A stretch of DNA of 64,000 nt from Amycolatopsis sp. NBC_01488. GTDB taxonomy: Bacteria > Actinomycetota > Actinomycetes > Mycobacteriales > Pseudonocardiaceae. The position numbers and the translations under genes were made by a program. Position 1 is the stretch's first letter; each line of letters starts with the position of its first letter. Below the pieces are notes generated by a model that was not told the origin of the DNA, did no database searches, and saw nothing but the letters and a program-made list of their open reading frames with translations. The DNA is taken from contig NZ_CP109434.1 in NCBI RefSeq assembly GCF_036227105.1, positions 5,303,001 to 5,367,000 on the forward strand, given 5' to 3'. This document shows, in pieces, positions 32,717 to 40,292 of the stretch.

Positions 32717-32747
32717 GTACCAGATGGTACACGTACCAAATGGTACA
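32716..32747. promoter_or_regulatory. Tandem palindromic TetR operators
   Basis: TGTACCAGATGGTACA (32716-32731) and CGTACCAAATGGTACA (32732-32747) are adjacent 16-bp near-identical palindromes. The first overlaps the tetR start codon on the minus strand; the second contains the ATG of the divergent SRPBCC gene. Binding there would block both genes, which leaves almost no untranslated leader. Confidence 0.75.
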
Positions 32748-33180
32748 GAGAATCTCGGTCCGCGGGGTGACGTCCGCGGACGCCGATACCGTGTACGCGC
32801 TGCTGCGGGACGGCGCGAGCTGGCCCCGCTGGTCGCCGCTGGGGTCGTTCGAGCTGGTCCGCGCAGGCGAAGGCGAGCCCGAGGGGCTCGGCGCGCTCCG
32901 GCTGTTCCGGACCGGCGGCATCCGCTCGTACGAGGAGATCGTCGCGCTGGAGCCCGGCCGCCGGTTCGGCTACGCGCTGGACCACGGCCTGCCGCTGCGG
33001 GACTACGTCGCCTACGTCGACCTGTCCCCGGCCGACGGCGGCACGGAGATCCACTGGCACTCGACGTTCACGGCGAAGATCCCCGGCACCGGCTGGCTCT
33101 ACCGCCGGTTCCTCACTCGCTTCATCGGGCAGGTGGTCGCCGGGCTGGTCGACGCGGCCGGGGTGCGCGCGGCCCCATAA
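32740..33180 (+). CDS. SRPBCC-family protein
   Basis: 146 residues of the START/Bet v 1-like fold: VTSADADTVYALLRDGASWPRWSPL, the SYEEIVALEPGRRFGYAL strand pair and the long C-terminal helix FLTRFIGQVVAGLVD. Members bind hydrophobic ligands or act as polyketide cyclases/aromatases. The ATG at 32740 lies inside the TetR operator, so the mRNA is probably leaderless or nearly so. Expected target of the divergent TetR. It could bind that regulator's inducer. Confidence 0.8.
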   Translation: MVQRISVRGVTSADADTVYALLRDGASWPRWSPLGSFELVRAGEGEPEGLGALRLFRTGGIRSYEEIVALEPGRRFGYALDHGLPLRDYVAYVDLSPADGGTEIHWHSTFTAKIPGTGWLYRRFLTRFIGQVVAGLVDAAGVRAAP

Positions 33181-33189
33181 AGTGGGCGC

Positions 33190-33822
33190 ATGTCAGCGCC
33201 ACGACGGGGACGGACCGGCCGCACCCAGGAGGAACGCAGTGCGGCGATGCGCGTCCGGCTGCTCGACGCGACGATCGACTGCCTCGTCGAGTACGGCTAC
33301 GCGGGCACGACGACCACGCGGGTGGCCGACCGCGCCGGCGTCACGCGCGGCGCGCAGGTGCACCACTTCCCGACGAAGGCCGACCTGGTGACGTCGGCGG
33401 TCCGGCACCTGGCCCGGAAGCGCACCGAAGTCGCGATGGCCGAGCTCGACCGGCTCCGCGCGGCCGGCGACCCGGTCGGCGACGCGCTGCAGCTGATGTG
33501 GGAGATGCACCAGGGGCCGGTGTTCTCGGCGACGGTCGAGCTGTGGGTCGCCTCCCGCACCGACCCCGAGCTGCGTGGCCAGATGGCGGCGGTCGAGCCG
33601 ATCGCGACGTCCAGCCTCGTCGAGTTCGGCAAGGCCCTGCTGCCGGAGCACGCGGGGCACCACGAGTTCCTGCACGCGGTGTACACGGCGATGGACGTGG
33701 TGTGCGGCATCCTCGTCGCGAGCTGGGCGACGCGCGACCAGGAGGAGTTGGAGGCCCGCTGGGAACGCGGCCGCCGTCACCTGCGCCTGTTGTTCACCAC
33801 GTTGCTGGCCGCCACCGCCTGA
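33190..33822 (+). CDS. TetR-family regulator
   Basis: 210 residues; helix-turn-helix TTTTRVADRAGVTRGAQVHHFPTKADL (about 39-65) and helical C-terminal half. It begins 9 bp after the SRPBCC stop in the same direction and may be co-transcribed with it under the first TetR. The segment AVRHLARKRTEVA is seen in TetR proteins near hydrolase and reductase genes, but no specific target can be named. Confidence 0.82.
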   Translation: MSAPRRGRTGRTQEERSAAMRVRLLDATIDCLVEYGYAGTTTTRVADRAGVTRGAQVHHFPTKADLVTSAVRHLARKRTEVAMAELDRLRAAGDPVGDALQLMWEMHQGPVFSATVELWVASRTDPELRGQMAAVEPIATSSLVEFGKALLPEHAGHHEFLHAVYTAMDVVCGILVASWATRDQEELEARWERGRRHLRLLFTTLLAATA

Positions 33823-33861
33823 ACGGCGTGTTACTCTCCCGGGGAAAGTGAGGAGTGCGCT

Positions 33862-34233
33862 GTGCTGTCGAACCCGTACGACCGCAACTGCCCGACCCGC
33901 CAGCTGCTGGACCGCATCGGCGACCAGTGGACGGTGCTGATCGTCGGCGCCCTCAAGGACGGCCCGCTGCGGTTCACCGAGATCGGGCACCGGGTGGACG
34001 GGATCTCCCAGAAGGTCCTGACGCAGACGCTGCGCAGCCTGGTCCGCGACGGCATCCTGACCCGCACCGCGTACGCGGTGATCCCGCCGAAGGTGGAGTA
34101 CGAGCTGACCACGCTGGGACGCAACCTGTCCGAGCCGCTGGAGATGCTGGACCAGTGGGCGCGGCGGCACATGACGGCGGTCCAGGAAGCACGGGACGCC
34201 TACGACGCGGAGCACACCCCCGCGTCGGCCTAG
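33862..34233 (+). CDS. HxlR-family regulator
   Basis: 123 residues of an HxlR-type winged-helix protein: CPTRQLLDRIGDQWTVLIVGAL, then RFTEIGHRVDGISQKVLTQTLRSL and a wing with PPKVEYELTTLG. The N-terminal Cys10 is typical of the family; in several members it senses thiol-reactive compounds. GTG 33862 follows GAGGAG. The target is unclear: the downstream region holds only a decayed frame. Control of a lost neighbour is possible. Confidence 0.85.
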   Translation: MLSNPYDRNCPTRQLLDRIGDQWTVLIVGALKDGPLRFTEIGHRVDGISQKVLTQTLRSLVRDGILTRTAYAVIPPKVEYELTTLGRNLSEPLEMLDQWARRHMTAVQEARDAYDAEHTPASA

Positions 34234-34317
34234 CGCTGGACAGCCGGCTCCCGCGGGGGCAAGACGCTTCCCGGGACGGGACACTCGTCGGCGTGCTCGC
34301 CGAGACCGTGCCCGCGC

Positions 34318-34601
34318 CGGGCCTGGGCACTCGTCCTGATCACCGCGCTGGTGGCGACGCCGTCCTTCGCCGGGCCGGCCACCGGCACCCGCAGCCTCCT
34401 GACCGGCGCCGACGTCCCCGGCACCCTGGTCCACGAAGGCGGCTACGCGGTGGTGAGCCTGCTGACCGTCGCCGGCGTCGTCCGCATCGGGATCACCGGC
34501 GCGGAATCCGGCTTCACCCAGCCGAGGAACGCGCCGCCGCTCGCGGGCGTCCTGACCGCGCCTGGGCGGTGTGGCACGCCGCGCCCTTGCTGGGGGCGTG
34601 A
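34318..34601 (+). pseudogene. Possible decayed membrane-protein gene
   Basis: Between the HxlR and PEP-mutase genes (34234-34643, 410 bp) one frame gives hydrophobic, protein-like sequence without a start (WALVLITALVATPSFAG, then YAVVSLLTVAGVVRIG). Near 34560 it turns poor while another frame continues plausibly (RAWAVWHAAPLLGA, then stop). This looks like a membrane-protein remnant with a frameshift and missing 5' end. I cannot name the family, and chance coding potential at this GC content remains possible. Confidence 0.3.
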
Positions 34602-34643
34602 GTTCGGCGGCCGCCGAAGCGTCGGGCGCCTAGGTTCGAAGCC

Positions 34644-35408
34644 ATGGACGAATTCCGCGCGCTCCACCGCCCCGGCGCCCCGCTGCTGCTGCCCAACGCC
34701 TGGGAGTTCGGCGTCGGCGCTTTCCTCGCCGCGCAAGGCTTCCGTGCCCTCGGCACCACCAGCCTCGGCGTGTCCGCCGCGGCCGGTGAGCCCGACGGTG
34801 CCCCCGCCACCCGGGACGCCACCGTCGCCCTCGCCCGGCGCCTCGCGCGGCTGGACGTCCTCGTCAGCGTCGACATCACCGACGGCTTCAGCGCCGATCC
34901 GGCCGCCGTCGCCGATCTCGCCGCGGAACTCGCCGACGCCGGTGCCGTCGGCGTCAACCTCGAAGACGGCCGTGCCGACGGCGAACTGGCCCCGATCGAG
35001 CGTCAGAAAGCGCTGGTCGAGGCCGTGAAGGACCGCGCGCCGGGCCTGTTCCTCAACGCCCGCACCGACACGCACTGGGCCGGCGACCGCTCCGTCGAAA
35101 GCGCCGAAACGCGGGCGAGAGCCTACGCGGACGCGGGCGCCGACGGCGTCTTCGTGCCCGGCCTGGCCGAACCCGCGGACGTCGAACGGATCGTCAAGAT
35201 CGGGCTTCCGGTCAACCTGCTGTTCCTGCCCGGCAAGGTCACCTTCGCCGGTCTCGCGGAGCTGGGCGTCGCGCGGGTCAGCCTGGGCTCGCTGCCGTAC
35301 CGCATGGCGTTGCGGGCGGCGGCCGACACGGCGTCGGCGATCCGTGACGGCGGGGAGCTACCGCTGCGCCCGCCGAGCTACGCCGACGTCGTCGCGCTGC
35401 TGCCGTAA
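34644..35408 (+). CDS. Isocitrate lyase/PEP mutase superfamily protein
   Basis: 254 residues of the ICL/PEPM barrel: LLLPNAWEFGVGAFLAAQGF, GTTSLGVSAAAGEPDG, VSVDITDGFSADP, NLEDGRADGELAPIERQ, and LNARTDTHWAGD. Metal-binding Asp and Glu residues are present, but the KKCGH-type cysteine motif of isocitrate lyase is absent. A lyase of the oxaloacetate/2-methylisocitrate/phosphonopyruvate kind is likely; the substrate is open. It stands 31 bp before an aminotransferase gene in the same direction, possibly the same transcript. Confidence 0.82.
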   Translation: MDEFRALHRPGAPLLLPNAWEFGVGAFLAAQGFRALGTTSLGVSAAAGEPDGAPATRDATVALARRLARLDVLVSVDITDGFSADPAAVADLAAELADAGAVGVNLEDGRADGELAPIERQKALVEAVKDRAPGLFLNARTDTHWAGDRSVESAETRARAYADAGADGVFVPGLAEPADVERIVKIGLPVNLLFLPGKVTFAGLAELGVARVSLGSLPYRMALRAAADTASAIRDGGELPLRPPSYADVVALLP

Positions 35409-35439
35409 CCGGGTTGCCCGGTCTGCCAGCCTGAAGACC

Positions 35440-36438
35440 ATGACCGACTTCGCCGTCCCACCCGGCTACCTCAACACGCCCAGCATCGGCATCCCGCCGG
35501 CCCCGGTGGCCGCCGCGGTGGCGGAGTCGGTCGAACGATGGCGCACCGGCGCGACCCGGCCCGGGGAGTTCGACCAGTACGTCGACCGGTCGCGCGCCGG
35601 GTTCGCCCGCCTGCTCGGCGTCGAACCCGGGCGGGTCGCGATCGGCGCGTCGGTCTCGCAGCTCGTCGCGAACGTCGCCGCCGCGCTGCCCGCCGGCACC
35701 CGCGTGCTCGCCGCCGAAGGGGATTTCACCAGCGTGACCTTCCCGTTCGCGGCCCAGGACGCCGTGGTGACCGAGGTGCCCCTGGAGGTGCTGCCGGAGC
35801 GGGTCGAGGGCCACGACGTCGTCGCGGTGAGCGTCGTGCAGTCCGCCGACGGCCGGATCGTGGACCTCCCCGCGCTGCGAGCCGCCGCCGAAGCCGCCGG
35901 GGCGGCGGTGCTGCTCGACGCCACCCAGGCCGTGGGCTGGCTGCCCCTGGACGTCGCCTGGGCGGACTGGGTGGTCGCGGCCGGCTACAAGTGGCTGCTC
36001 TCCCCGCGTGGCTGCGCGTGGCTCGCCGTGCGGCCGGACGCGCACGAGCGCACCCGGCCGGTCGCGGCGAACTGGTACGCGGGGGAGGACCCGTGGGCCA
36101 CGGTCTACGGCCTGCCGCTGCGCCTGGCCGGCGATGCCCGCGCGTTCGACCTCTCGCCGGTCTGGCTGGCCCAGGTCGGCGCGGCCGCCGCGCTGGAGTA
36201 CCTCGTCGGCCTCGACCTCGCGCAGGTCGCGGCGCACAACACCGGCCTCGCCGACCAGCTGCTCGAGAAGCTCGGACGGCCGCCGCGCGGCACCGCGATC
36301 GTCGCGCTGGACGCCGACCCGGAGCGGGTCGCGGCGGCCGGGATCGTCTCGAGCGTCCGCGGCGGCCGGGTGCGCGTCGGCTTCCACCTCTACAACACCG
36401 CTGACGACGTCGAACGCGTCTTACGCGCATTCGAGTGA
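35440..36438 (+). CDS. Class V aminotransferase family protein
   Basis: 332 residues of a PLP fold-type I enzyme: YLNTPSIGIPP at the start, ASVSQLVANVAAALP, LDATQAVGWLPLDV, and the PLP lysine in VVAAGYKWLLSPRGCAW (about residue 184). The family includes cysteine desulfurases, kynureninases and isopenicillin-N-epimerase-like enzymes. The lack of a conserved active-site Cys near the C-terminus argues against a desulfurase. It follows the PEP-mutase-like gene. The substrate is unknown. Confidence 0.82.
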   Translation: MTDFAVPPGYLNTPSIGIPPAPVAAAVAESVERWRTGATRPGEFDQYVDRSRAGFARLLGVEPGRVAIGASVSQLVANVAAALPAGTRVLAAEGDFTSVTFPFAAQDAVVTEVPLEVLPERVEGHDVVAVSVVQSADGRIVDLPALRAAAEAAGAAVLLDATQAVGWLPLDVAWADWVVAAGYKWLLSPRGCAWLAVRPDAHERTRPVAANWYAGEDPWATVYGLPLRLAGDARAFDLSPVWLAQVGAAAALEYLVGLDLAQVAAHNTGLADQLLEKLGRPPRGTAIVALDADPERVAAAGIVSSVRGGRVRVGFHLYNTADDVERVLRAFE

Positions 36439-36472
36439 ACGCCGCCGGGACGGTGAACTACCGTATGGCCTC

Positions 36473-37147
36473 GTGGTTGGTGCGCATTTCACCCCAGGCC
36501 CGTCCGACACGGCCCCGCTGGGCGCGGTGCCCCCGCAGCCCCGGCCGCCCGTGCCGGGACCGCCGGCGCGCGACACCCGGTCCCTGCTGCTCAGGGGCGC
36601 CGGGCTGGTCGCGATCGCCGTTGTGTCCGGGCTGCTGTGGTTCCTGATCCGGCACGACTCGACGCCGGCCGAGCCCGTCGCGCAGCCGCCGGCCCAGAAC
36701 ACCGGGCAGTACCAGTTCACGCAGGTCGCCGGGCCGGCGAAGTCCACGGACTGCGCCGCGAAGTCCTACGGCAAGACGCACGACTTCTTCGTGGACAACG
36801 CCTGCCAGTCGCTGGTGCGCGCGCTGTACACGACAGAGTCGGGCGGGGCGAAGGCGCTGGTGTCGGTGGTGCTGGTCGGGATGCCGGACTCGACGAAGGC
36901 GAAGGCGCTCAAGACGCTCACCGAGCAGGACGGCACCGGCAACGTCACGGACCTGGTGAAGGACAAGACGTTCGCCGGCACCGGCACGCCGAGCGTGAGC
37001 GGCACGAACGCGGCGTACGCGTCGAAGGTGGACGGTACGAACACGACGATCGTGCTGGCCGACTTCTACGGCAAGCACTCGGACAAGACGCTGCTCGACA
37101 AGATCGCGAAAGACGCGCTGCGGCTGTCCGCCGACCTGCCCGGCTGA
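36473..37147 (+). CDS. Membrane-anchored hypothetical protein
   Basis: About 224 residues: a Pro-rich cytoplasmic start, one membrane segment (GLVAIAVVSGLLWFLI, about 41-56), and an extracytoplasmic domain of about 150 residues. Two Cys (STDCAAKSYGKTHDFF and VDNACQSLVRALY) probably form a disulfide. No catalytic motif or known family is visible. GTG 36473 is the best start. A bidirectional hairpin follows directly after the stop. Confidence 0.65.
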   Translation: MVGAHFTPGPSDTAPLGAVPPQPRPPVPGPPARDTRSLLLRGAGLVAIAVVSGLLWFLIRHDSTPAEPVAQPPAQNTGQYQFTQVAGPAKSTDCAAKSYGKTHDFFVDNACQSLVRALYTTESGGAKALVSVVLVGMPDSTKAKALKTLTEQDGTGNVTDLVKDKTFAGTGTPSVSGTNAAYASKVDGTNTTIVLADFYGKHSDKTLLDKIAKDALRLSADLPG

Positions 37148-37182
37148 CCCGGTCGCGCGCGGGCACGCCGCGCACGACCGGG
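37148..37182. terminator. Bidirectional hairpin terminator
   Basis: A 15-bp stem with one mismatch (CCCGGTCGCGCGCGG at 37148-37162, partner at 37168-37182) and a 5-nt loop fills the gap between two convergent genes (stops at 37147 and 37187). There is no T-run. Confidence 0.6.
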
Positions 37183-37186
37183 ACGC

Positions 37187-38119
37187 TCAGCCCGCCTGGC
37201 CGGGCAGGGCGATGGCCACCGGCTTCTCGCCCGCCTCGGCCCGCCACGGCGTCCCGCGCCGCGAAGCCGCCACCAGCGCGTGCAGTGCCGTCGTCCGCAG
37301 CGCCGCGTCGTCTGTGTGGTTCACCACCGCGAGCCACGCGTTCGCGCAGTCGGCCTCGGCCGTCGCGACCACCAGGGACGCCGACTTCGCGTCCGTCACC
37401 GGCTTCTTCGGCACGTACGCCGCTTCGGGCGCGACCGGTGTCGCGCCGGAGGCGGACAGCATCGTCTGCAGCACGTCGCGGCGGACGGCGTGCTCCGCCG
37501 CGCCCGCCTTCTCGCCGTCGGCGAAGTCGGCCGGCAGGAACGCGCTGACCAGGCCGTACACCCACACGGCGGCGTGCTCGGCGGCGAGCGCGGTCTGCAG
37601 CGGGTCCACCACCTCGGCGGCCACCGCGCCGCCGGGGGCGGTCAGTGGCGGGGCGTCGTCGCCGGGGCCCAGCGCCGGGGCGGTGCGCTGCAGGGCCGCG
37701 CAGCCCGCGGCCACCGCGGCGACCAGCCCGGCGCGGTAGCGCGGCAGCCCGCCGACGAGGTCCTCGGCCTGCTTGCGCGCGGCCGCCAGCCGCTCCTTGA
37801 AGCCGCCCAGTGCGGCCGGGGCCGGGGGTGTCGGGGACGCCGCCGGCTTCGGCCGGTTCAGGCGGTCCACTTCGGACTTCAGCGCGGCGGCGTGGGCCGC
37901 GCGCGCGTCGGCGAGCTGGCCGGCGACGTCGGCGTTCTCGCCCTTGGCCAGCGCCCGCGCGGCGGCGGCGTCGGCCTCGGCGGCGGCCAGCAGCGGCTGC
38001 AGCGGGTCGGGGCTCTCGTCGTAGCCGGGCCCGCACGCGGCGAGGGGGACGGCCAGCGCGGCCAGTGCCCCCGCGCGAAGGGCGGCACGACGGGTCAGGT
38101 CGGTCGGTCTTCCGGTCAC
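37187..38119 (-). CDS. DUF4439 ferritin-like lipoprotein
   Basis: 310 residues with a signal that combines a twin-arginine start (TRRAALRAGALAALAVP) and a lipobox (LAAC). A Pro/Ala linker leads to a helical C-terminal domain (LQTALAAEHAAVWVYGLVSAFLP, ANAWLAVVNHTDDAALR) that matches the ferritin-like DUF4439 family often found just upstream of rimP in actinobacteria. Expected location is the outer face of the membrane. GTG 38119 is the start. It is divergent from rimP with 123 bp between, where the rimP operon promoter should lie. Confidence 0.82.
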   Translation of the reverse strand: MTGRPTDLTRRAALRAGALAALAVPLAACGPGYDESPDPLQPLLAAAEADAAAARALAKGENADVAGQLADARAAHAAALKSEVDRLNRPKPAASPTPPAPAALGGFKERLAAARKQAEDLVGGLPRYRAGLVAAVAAGCAALQRTAPALGPGDDAPPLTAPGGAVAAEVVDPLQTALAAEHAAVWVYGLVSAFLPADFADGEKAGAAEHAVRRDVLQTMLSASGATPVAPEAAYVPKKPVTDAKSASLVVATAEADCANAWLAVVNHTDDAALRTTALHALVAASRRGTPWRAEAGEKPVAIALPGQAG

Positions 38120-38242
38120 GTCGGCCCATCCTGCCAGGCCCCGGGGCGGCCCCGCCGCTCGCGCGGGGTGACGGGGCGACCGGATAAGCTGGTCCACCAC
38201 CGCACCGAAGACGGACACCGCGCGAACCAAGGAGAGCCCCAC

Positions 38243-38776
38243 GTGCCAGGAGAACTCGCCAGCCGGCTTCAGCCGATAGTGGCCGAAGCCGTCACCGCCG
38301 CGGGTTTCGACCTCGACTCGTTCGAGGTGCAGCAGGCCGGTCGGCGGCAGCTGGTCAAGGTCGTCGTCGACGCCGACGACGGTGTCGGGCTGGACGAGGT
38401 CGCCGAGGTCAGCCGCAAGGTCTCGGCGGCGCTCGACGAAAACGAGCACGTGCTCGCGAGCGCGTACACGCTGGAAGTCACCTCGCCGGGCCTCGACCGC
38501 CCGCTCACCCAGCCGAGGCACTGGCGGCGCGCGCGGTTCCGCCTGGTGAAGATCACCCCGGCCGAGGGCCCGGCCTTCGTCGGCCGGGTCGGCCACGCGG
38601 GCGAGGACGCCGCCCGCGTCCTCGACGGCGGCAAGGTCCGCGACGTCCGCTACGCCGACGTGGCGAAGGCGGTCGTGGAGATCGAGTTCAAGCAGCCGCC
38701 CGCCGAGGACCTGAAACTGCTCGAAGACGACGCGTCCGGCATGATCGCGGCCGAGACGGAGAAGGGGTCGAAGTGA
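38243..38776 (+). CDS. rimP: Ribosome maturation factor RimP
   Basis: 177 residues; helps assemble the 30S subunit. The N-terminal domain (GFDLDSFEVQQAGRRQLVKVVVD, LDEVAEVSRKVSAALDE) and the signature VTSPGLDRPLTQPRHWRR followed by an SH3-like C-terminal domain are clear. GTG 38243 lies 8 nt after AAGGAG; longer frames upstream are not conserved. Its TGA overlaps the GTG of nusA, as in many bacterial rimP-nusA-infB operons. Confidence 0.95.
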   Translation: MPGELASRLQPIVAEAVTAAGFDLDSFEVQQAGRRQLVKVVVDADDGVGLDEVAEVSRKVSAALDENEHVLASAYTLEVTSPGLDRPLTQPRHWRRARFRLVKITPAEGPAFVGRVGHAGEDAARVLDGGKVRDVRYADVAKAVVEIEFKQPPAEDLKLLEDDASGMIAAETEKGSK

Positions 38777-39819
38777 ACGTCGACATCGCCGCGCTGCGGG
38801 CGATCGAACGGGACAAGGACATCCCCTTCGAAACGGTGATCGAGGCCATCGAGACGGCCCTCCTCACCGCGTACAAGCACACCGAGGGCCACCAGTCGCA
38901 CGCCCGCATCGACATCGACCGCAAGACCGGCCTGGTGCGCGTGCTCGCGCACACGCTGACCCACGACGGCCAGGTCGACGAGGAGTGGGACGACACCCCC
39001 GAGGGCTTCGGCCGGATCGCCGCGACCACCGCGCGCCAGGTCATCCTGCAGCGGCTGCGCGACGCGGAGCACGAAAAGACGTTCGGCGAGTTCTCCACCA
39101 AGGAGGGCGAGATCGTCGCCGGCGTGATCCAGCGCGACGCCCGCGCCAACGCCCGCGGCATGGTCGTGGTCCAGGTGGGGGACACCGAGGGCGTGCTGCC
39201 CTCGGCCGAGCAGGTGCCGGGGGAGTCCTACGAGCACGGCAGCCGGATCAAGGCCTACGTGGTCACCGTGTCCCGCGGCAACCGCGGCCCGCAGATCACG
39301 CTGTCGCGCACGCACCCGAACCTGGTGCGCAAGCTCTTCGCGCTCGAGGTGCCCGAGATCGCCGACGGCACGGTGGAGATCGCCGCCGTCGCGCGGGAGG
39401 CCGGGCACCGCACGAAGATCGCGGTCAAGTCGACCGTGCCGGGCGTCAACGCCAAGGGCGCGTGCATCGGCCCGGTCGGGGCCCGGGTGCGCAACGTGAT
39501 GAGCGAGCTGGCCGGCGAGAAGATCGACATCATCGACTTCTCGGAGGACCCGGCCCGGTTCGTCGGGAATGCGCTGTCGCCCGCGAAGGTTGTCTCGGTA
39601 CGAGTCGTGGACGAGCGGGCGAAGACCGCCCGCGTCGTGGTGCCGGACTTCCAGCTCTCGCTGGCGATCGGCAAGGAGGGCCAGAACGCCCGCCTCGCCG
39701 CCCGCCTGACCGGCTGGCGGATCGACATCCGCAGCGACGCCGCACCGGTGGACGACGAGGGTGATCAAGACCACGCCCGTCCATCGCGGCCCGCCGCGAC
39801 AACCGGTTCGGCTGAGTGA
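38773..39819 (+). CDS. nusA: Transcription termination/antitermination factor NusA
   Basis: 348 residues: the N-terminal RNA-polymerase-binding domain (1-100), an S1 domain (EIVAGVIQRDARANARGM, about 117-185), and two KH domains (ACIGPVGARVRNVMSELAGE and LAIGKEGQNARLAARL). It has no acidic repeats at the C-terminus, as normal in actinobacteria. The GTG start overlaps the rimP stop, and the stop overlaps the ylxR GTG. Acts with RNA polymerase in pausing, termination and rRNA antitermination. Confidence 0.96.
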   Translation: MNVDIAALRAIERDKDIPFETVIEAIETALLTAYKHTEGHQSHARIDIDRKTGLVRVLAHTLTHDGQVDEEWDDTPEGFGRIAATTARQVILQRLRDAEHEKTFGEFSTKEGEIVAGVIQRDARANARGMVVVQVGDTEGVLPSAEQVPGESYEHGSRIKAYVVTVSRGNRGPQITLSRTHPNLVRKLFALEVPEIADGTVEIAAVAREAGHRTKIAVKSTVPGVNAKGACIGPVGARVRNVMSELAGEKIDIIDFSEDPARFVGNALSPAKVVSVRVVDERAKTARVVVPDFQLSLAIGKEGQNARLAARLTGWRIDIRSDAAPVDDEGDQDHARPSRPAATTGSAE

Positions 39820-40214
39820 AGGTCGAAGCGCTAGACTCAGGAGTGGTTCAACGCCCGCGGCGGGTAGCCGAGCACCAGCCCCACCGGAATCCTCCGGTGC
39901 GGACTTGTGTCGGCTGCAAGCGGCGGGCATTGATCGGTGAGCTGCTGCGCGTGGTCGCGGTGGCCGGGCGGGTGGTCGTCGACGAACGTCGGCGGCTGCC
40001 GGGCCGGGGGGCTTGGCTGCACCCCGACCCGGACTGCCTGGCCAAGGCCGAACGGCGGCGAGCCTTCCCGAGAGCCTTGCGGGCTCCCGGGGCGCTCGAC
40101 GCCCGCGAGGTCCGCGAGCACGTCGGGCGCACCACCCCGCACCACGAAGCCGGGACGTCCCCGGGTTCGCGAGGAATCAAGGAAGCAGGTCGACCCGTCA
40201 TGAGTCAGCCGTGA
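39816..40214 (+). CDS. ylxR: YlxR family RNA-binding/nucleoid-associated protein
   Basis: 132 residues from GTG 39816, which overlaps the nusA TGA; GTG 39843 would give a product of more usual length. The DUF448 signature PVRTCVGCKRRA and LPGRGAWLHPDPDCLAKAERRRAFPRAL are present. The C-terminal 40 residues are not conserved and may be a lineage-specific tail. It lies in the standard place between nusA and infB. The protein is small and basic and has been linked to rRNA maturation and to regulation in other bacteria. Confidence 0.88.
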   Translation: MKVEALDSGVVQRPRRVAEHQPHRNPPVRTCVGCKRRALIGELLRVVAVAGRVVVDERRRLPGRGAWLHPDPDCLAKAERRRAFPRALRAPGALDAREVREHVGRTTPHHEAGTSPGSRGIKEAGRPVMSQP

Positions 40215-40292
40215 AGCTGAAGCCATGAGCGTCAGACAATAAGGACGAGGTCAGCGGGTCCCCCGCCTGGCCTCCCCTAGATGAGGAGAGTT

